The position numbers and the translations under genes are program-made. A stretch of 64,000 nucleotides of DNA from Aerophototrophica crusticola (GTDB lineage Bacteria; Pseudomonadota; Alphaproteobacteria; Azospirillales; Azospirillaceae): the NCBI GenBank assembly GCA_001939945.1, contig MOEB01000020.1, positions 1 to 64,000 on the forward strand, given 5' to 3'. Shown in pieces: positions 61,319 through 64,000 of this stretch; position 1 is the first letter of the stretch, and the number at the start of each line of letters is the position of its first letter. The notes beneath the pieces are model-generated. The model saw only the letters and a list, made by a program, of their open reading frames with translations. It was not told where the DNA came from and searched no databases.

Positions 61319-62080
61319 ATGCCTAAGCCTTCACAATCCAAGCGCCTGCTGCTGGCCTTCGCCGGGGTCGCCGCCTTCCTGTTGCTCTGGGAGGCGGTGC
61401 CCTGGTTCGGGCTGGTGCGGCCGATCCTGTTGCCGCCGCCCTCCGCCATCCCGGAGACCTTCTGGCGGGAGGTGCAGTCGGGCGCCTGGCATACGGCGGT
61501 GCTGAGCAGCCTGGGCCATTACCTCTGGGGCCTGTTCCTGGGCTCCTTCCTGGGTGTGGCGCTGGGCGTGCTCGCGGGGATGAGCCGGTCGCTGGAGGAC
61601 TTCACCAGCTGGGTGGTGCGCCTGCTGCGGCCCATCCCGGGCTTGGCCTGGGTGCCCTTCGCCATCATCTGGTTCGGGGTCACGCCGTCCGCGGCCATCT
61701 TCATCATCGTGGTCGGCGTCTTCTGGATCAACTTCTTCGCCGCCCTGGGCGCGGTGCAGGCCGTCGACCGTGACCTGATCGAGCTGGCGGACGCCTTCGG
61801 CCACCGCGGGCCCGTGGCCAAGCTGTTCAAGGTGATCCTGCCCGCCAGCGTCTCCCCCATCATGGCGGGCCTGCGCACCGGGTTGGGGCAGGCCTGGATG
61901 GCCGTTGTGGCGGCGGAGCTGTTCGGCGTGCCGGGCCTGGGCCAGCGCATGATGCAGGCGTCCAGCCTGCTCGCCACCGACATCGTGGTCGTCTACATGA
62001 TCACCATGGCCGTGCTCTACGGCATCATCGACTCCACCTTCGTCGCCGTGCGCGACCGGCTGCTGCGGTGGAAGGCATGA
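61319..62080 (+). CDS. ABC transporter permease (SsuC/TauC type)
   Basis: 253 aa, six predicted helices; the EAA loop reads ELADAFGHRGPVAKLFKVIL, followed by PASVSPIMAGLRTGLGQAWM, the BPD_transp_1 signature of this importer class. Start ATG 61319 follows GAGGGAAC; a TTG at 61298 lies in the repeat. The stop overlaps the ATPase start (ATGA). Confidence 0.92.
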   Translation: MPKPSQSKRLLLAFAGVAAFLLLWEAVPWFGLVRPILLPPPSAIPETFWREVQSGAWHTAVLSSLGHYLWGLFLGSFLGVALGVLAGMSRSLEDFTSWVVRLLRPIPGLAWVPFAIIWFGVTPSAAIFIIVVGVFWINFFAALGAVQAVDRDLIELADAFGHRGPVAKLFKVILPASVSPIMAGLRTGLGQAWMAVVAAELFGVPGLGQRMMQASSLLATDIVVVYMITMAVLYGIIDSTFVAVRDRLLRWKA

Positions 62081-62835
62081 TCAGCATCAAGGACCTGTCC
62101 CTGGCCTTCCCGGGGGAGCGCGGGCCCACCACCGTGCTCCAGGACTTCGACCTGACCATCGGGCGGGGGGAGTTCGTGGCCGTCGTCGGCGCGTCCGGCG
62201 TCGGCAAGTCCACACTGTTGCGGGTCATCGCCGGTCTGGTCAGGCCGCAGTCCGGCAGCGTGGTCTCCGACCAGGGACCCACCCCTGGCCGCCGGCCCTA
62301 TGCCCTGGTCTTCCAGGACTCCCGCATGCTGCCCTGGCGGCGGGTGGTGAAGAACGTGGAGTTCGGGCTGGAGGGCCTGGGCCTGCCGAAGGCGGAGAAG
62401 CGCCGCCGCGCGCTCGACGCTCTGGCCCTGGTTGGGCTGAAGGACAAGGCCGACCGCTGGCCGCACCAGCTTTCCGGCGGCCAGCGCCAGCGCGTGGCCA
62501 TCGCCCGGGCCCTGGCCGTGGACCCGGACCTGTTGATGATGGACGAACCCTTCGGCGCCCTGGACGCCATCACCCGCCAGACCCTGCAGGATGAGCTGGT
62601 GGATCTCTGGCAGCGCACGGGCAAGACCATCCTGTTCGTCACCCACGACATCGACGAGGCCGTGTACCTCGCCGACCGGGTGGTGCTGCTGGCCGGCAGC
62701 CCCGCCGGCGTGCGGTCGGAGGATCAGGTCACCACCCCACGCCCGCGCCGCCGTGACGATGCCCAGGCCCGCGCCACCGCCGCCGCCATCCGCGACCGCC
62801 TTTCCGACTATGTGGAGCAGGGGGCTGGCATCTGA
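62077..62835 (+). CDS. ABC transporter ATP-binding protein (SsuB/TauB type)
   Basis: 252 aa. Walker A GASGVGKST, Q-loop VFQDSRMLPWRRVVKNVEFG, signature LSGGQRQR, Walker B LLMMDEPFGALD, H-loop VTHDIDEA. RMLPWRRV is typical of sulfonate/nitrate/taurine importers. ATG 62077 overlaps the permease stop. Confidence 0.94.
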   Translation: MISIKDLSLAFPGERGPTTVLQDFDLTIGRGEFVAVVGASGVGKSTLLRVIAGLVRPQSGSVVSDQGPTPGRRPYALVFQDSRMLPWRRVVKNVEFGLEGLGLPKAEKRRRALDALALVGLKDKADRWPHQLSGGQRQRVAIARALAVDPDLLMMDEPFGALDAITRQTLQDELVDLWQRTGKTILFVTHDIDEAVYLADRVVLLAGSPAGVRSEDQVTTPRPRRRDDAQARATAAAIRDRLSDYVEQGAGI

Positions 62836-62945
62836 CCCTGGTCCGGGACCTATGACTTTCCTGCGCCTTTGTTGAATTCCGCCTGCCGCAGACCTAGCCC
62901 CATCCGATCTTTCGGGTTAGTACTGTCGGCGGGGAGCGGCTCGTG

Positions 62946-64000
62946 ATGCCGGCTCCGGTCAACAGGCGGGCAGGGGGCGGCATGGTGGATCTGCTGGAAC
63001 GGCCGGACACGCGGGCGGGCGCGGGCGACATGGACCCATCCCCCGCCCGGCTTCCCCCTGCATCGGCCGCCCCGATTGCAAGCCTCGGCCCGCTGTCGGG
63101 CGAACTCCGGCAGGAGTGTGAGGCCATGCTGCGCCATGCCCTGGGCCAGGGGATGGCCCTGCCGCCGGACGTGATCGCCCTGACGGCCCCGCTGGACCGG
63201 CCGGAACCCCCGACCCTGGTGGAGGTGGCCGCCCTGCATGGCCGCCTGGCCCAGGTCATCGCCCCCGCGTCCCCGCGCACCGTCTGGCTGCTGCAGAACG
63301 ACCCCTACCGCGACTCCCTGCTGGGCGCGTTCGGTGCCTTGCCGAACATCCGCCGCATGTTGCTGGCGACACTGGTCTTCCTGGGCCTGTTCATCCTCAC
63401 CAGCCTGTCCGACCAGGTGAACGACCAGACCGTGTCGAAGGACATGCTGGAACTGGGCGGTGCGGAGCTTCTGCTGGTCCTGACCTTCATGATCTGCGCC
63501 GCCGGGCTGGGGGCCTGCTTCCATGCCCTTTACACGGCCCACGGGTACGTGACCAAGGGGACCTATGACCCCCGCTATGACAGCTCCTATTGGATCAAGA
63601 TCGTGCTGGGGGTCGTGGCCGGCCTGCTGCTGTCCCAGGTGATCCCGGTGGAGCAGCAGACGGCGCGGGACGTCTCCATGACCAAGCCGCTGCTGGCCCT
63701 GGTGGGCGGCTTCTCGGCAGAGCTGGTGAACACAATCCTCCAGCGGCTGGTCCAGACCATCCAGTCCCTGTTCAAGGGCGACCCGTCGGAAAGCCAGGAC
63801 GCCAAGGAAAAGGCCATGAAGGCCCAGGCGGACCGGGACCTGGGCCAGCGCAGCCTGCTGGCTGCCAGCGACGTCTTCGCCCTGCGGGAGGCCGTGGCCT
63901 CTGGCGCCCCGCCGGAAAAGGTGTCGGCCCTGGCGGACCAGGCCATCGGCACCCTGCTGCCAGAGGCGGCGGACCGGCTGAAGCAGGCCACCACGGCAGC
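62946..64000 (+). CDS. Membrane protein of unknown function (3' end outside window)
   Basis: Starts at ATG 62946 after GGGGAGCGG; 351 codons are present and the frame is open to the edge. A disordered Pro/Ala-rich N-terminus (about 1-50) and a helical soluble part precede hydrophobic stretches around residues 140-155 (MLLATLVFLGLFILTSL), 176-195 (LLLVLTFMICAAGLGACF) and 222-236 (IVLGVVAGLLLSQVI). The last visible part is Gln/Ala/Lys-rich and probably helical (SQDAKEKAMKAQADRDLGQR). I do not recognise the family. Confidence 0.7.
   Translation, partial: MPAPVNRRAGGGMVDLLERPDTRAGAGDMDPSPARLPPASAAPIASLGPLSGELRQECEAMLRHALGQGMALPPDVIALTAPLDRPEPPTLVEVAALHGRLAQVIAPASPRTVWLLQNDPYRDSLLGAFGALPNIRRMLLATLVFLGLFILTSLSDQVNDQTVSKDMLELGGAELLLVLTFMICAAGLGACFHALYTAHGYVTKGTYDPRYDSSYWIKIVLGVVAGLLLSQVIPVEQQTARDVSMTKPLLALVGGFSAELVNTILQRLVQTIQSLFKGDPSESQDAKEKAMKAQADRDLGQRSLLAASDVFALREAVASGAPPEKVSALADQAIGTLLPEAADRLKQATTA

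Noticed and set aside
1..64000. CRISPR array, transposase, integrase or prophage genes
   Set aside because: No direct-repeat/spacer pattern and no protein with such motifs was found on either strand.

Overview
The window is a very GC-rich stretch of a bacterial chromosome. Its gene content and order (rne-amiC-mrcA-prfB; radA-cvpA-purF-SDR; a chemoreceptor with a C-terminal PilZ domain; long FtsX-type permeases) point to an alphaproteobacterium, most likely in the Azospirillum/Niveispirillum part of the Rhodospirillales. This placement rests on protein character and synteny, not on a database search. No insertion sequence, prophage, CRISPR array or rRNA was found. There is one tRNA, tRNA-Val(CAC).

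Layout. 1-2849 is the 5' part of rne (minus strand, cut by the window edge). 3405-9811 holds cell-wall and translation genes: amiC, a class A penicillin-binding protein, an OmpW-type porin, and prfB with its programmed +1 frameshift. 10053-12056 is the chemoreceptor-PilZ fusion. 12210-21183 is a mixed block: DUF885 metallopeptidase, peptidoglycan-binding protein, ferritin-like protein, cysQ overlapping an orphan molybdenum-hydroxylase large subunit, an SRAP DNA-repair protein coupled to a secreted nuclease, and a GlsB-type membrane protein. 21290-31931 holds a glycosyltransferase, tRNA-Val, a DUF3108 protein, gph, glmU, a succinate-semialdehyde dehydrogenase, a GT1 glycosyltransferase, a single-domain receiver, glutathione reductase and an SDR. 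32060-35681 is purF-cvpA-radA. 35978-40140 holds a HigBA module, a trehalohydrolase and a large lipoprotein.

The most interesting region is 40232-55104. A histidine kinase and a sigma-54 response regulator sit next to an export cluster made of a HlyD/MacA-type adaptor, a MacB-type ATPase and three paralogous two-FtsX-domain permeases. Two excellent -24/-12 promoters (43266-43280 and 47719-47733) each lie downstream of a shared palindromic element built on TGTCCG/CGGACA. One stands before permease 1. The other stands before a 47-residue one-helix membrane protein that leads the adaptor-ATPase-permease operon. A haem peroxidase gene with its own perfect palindrome lies between the two transcription units. 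The genes and cis sites together look like one two-component, sigma-54-controlled export/envelope-stress regulon whose substrate cannot be read from the sequence.

55158-64000 holds mfd, three small hypothetical genes, an SsuA/TauA-type ABC transporter and the start of a membrane protein.

Two families of intergenic palindromic repeats recur. Family I (five copies; a pair of opposed hairpins ending in GTAGGTCGGATTA) sits mostly between convergent genes and supplies the stop codons of several of them, including the last ten codons of mfd. Family II (four copies plus a fragment) is a multi-hairpin element, one copy of which splits the ABC transporter operon.
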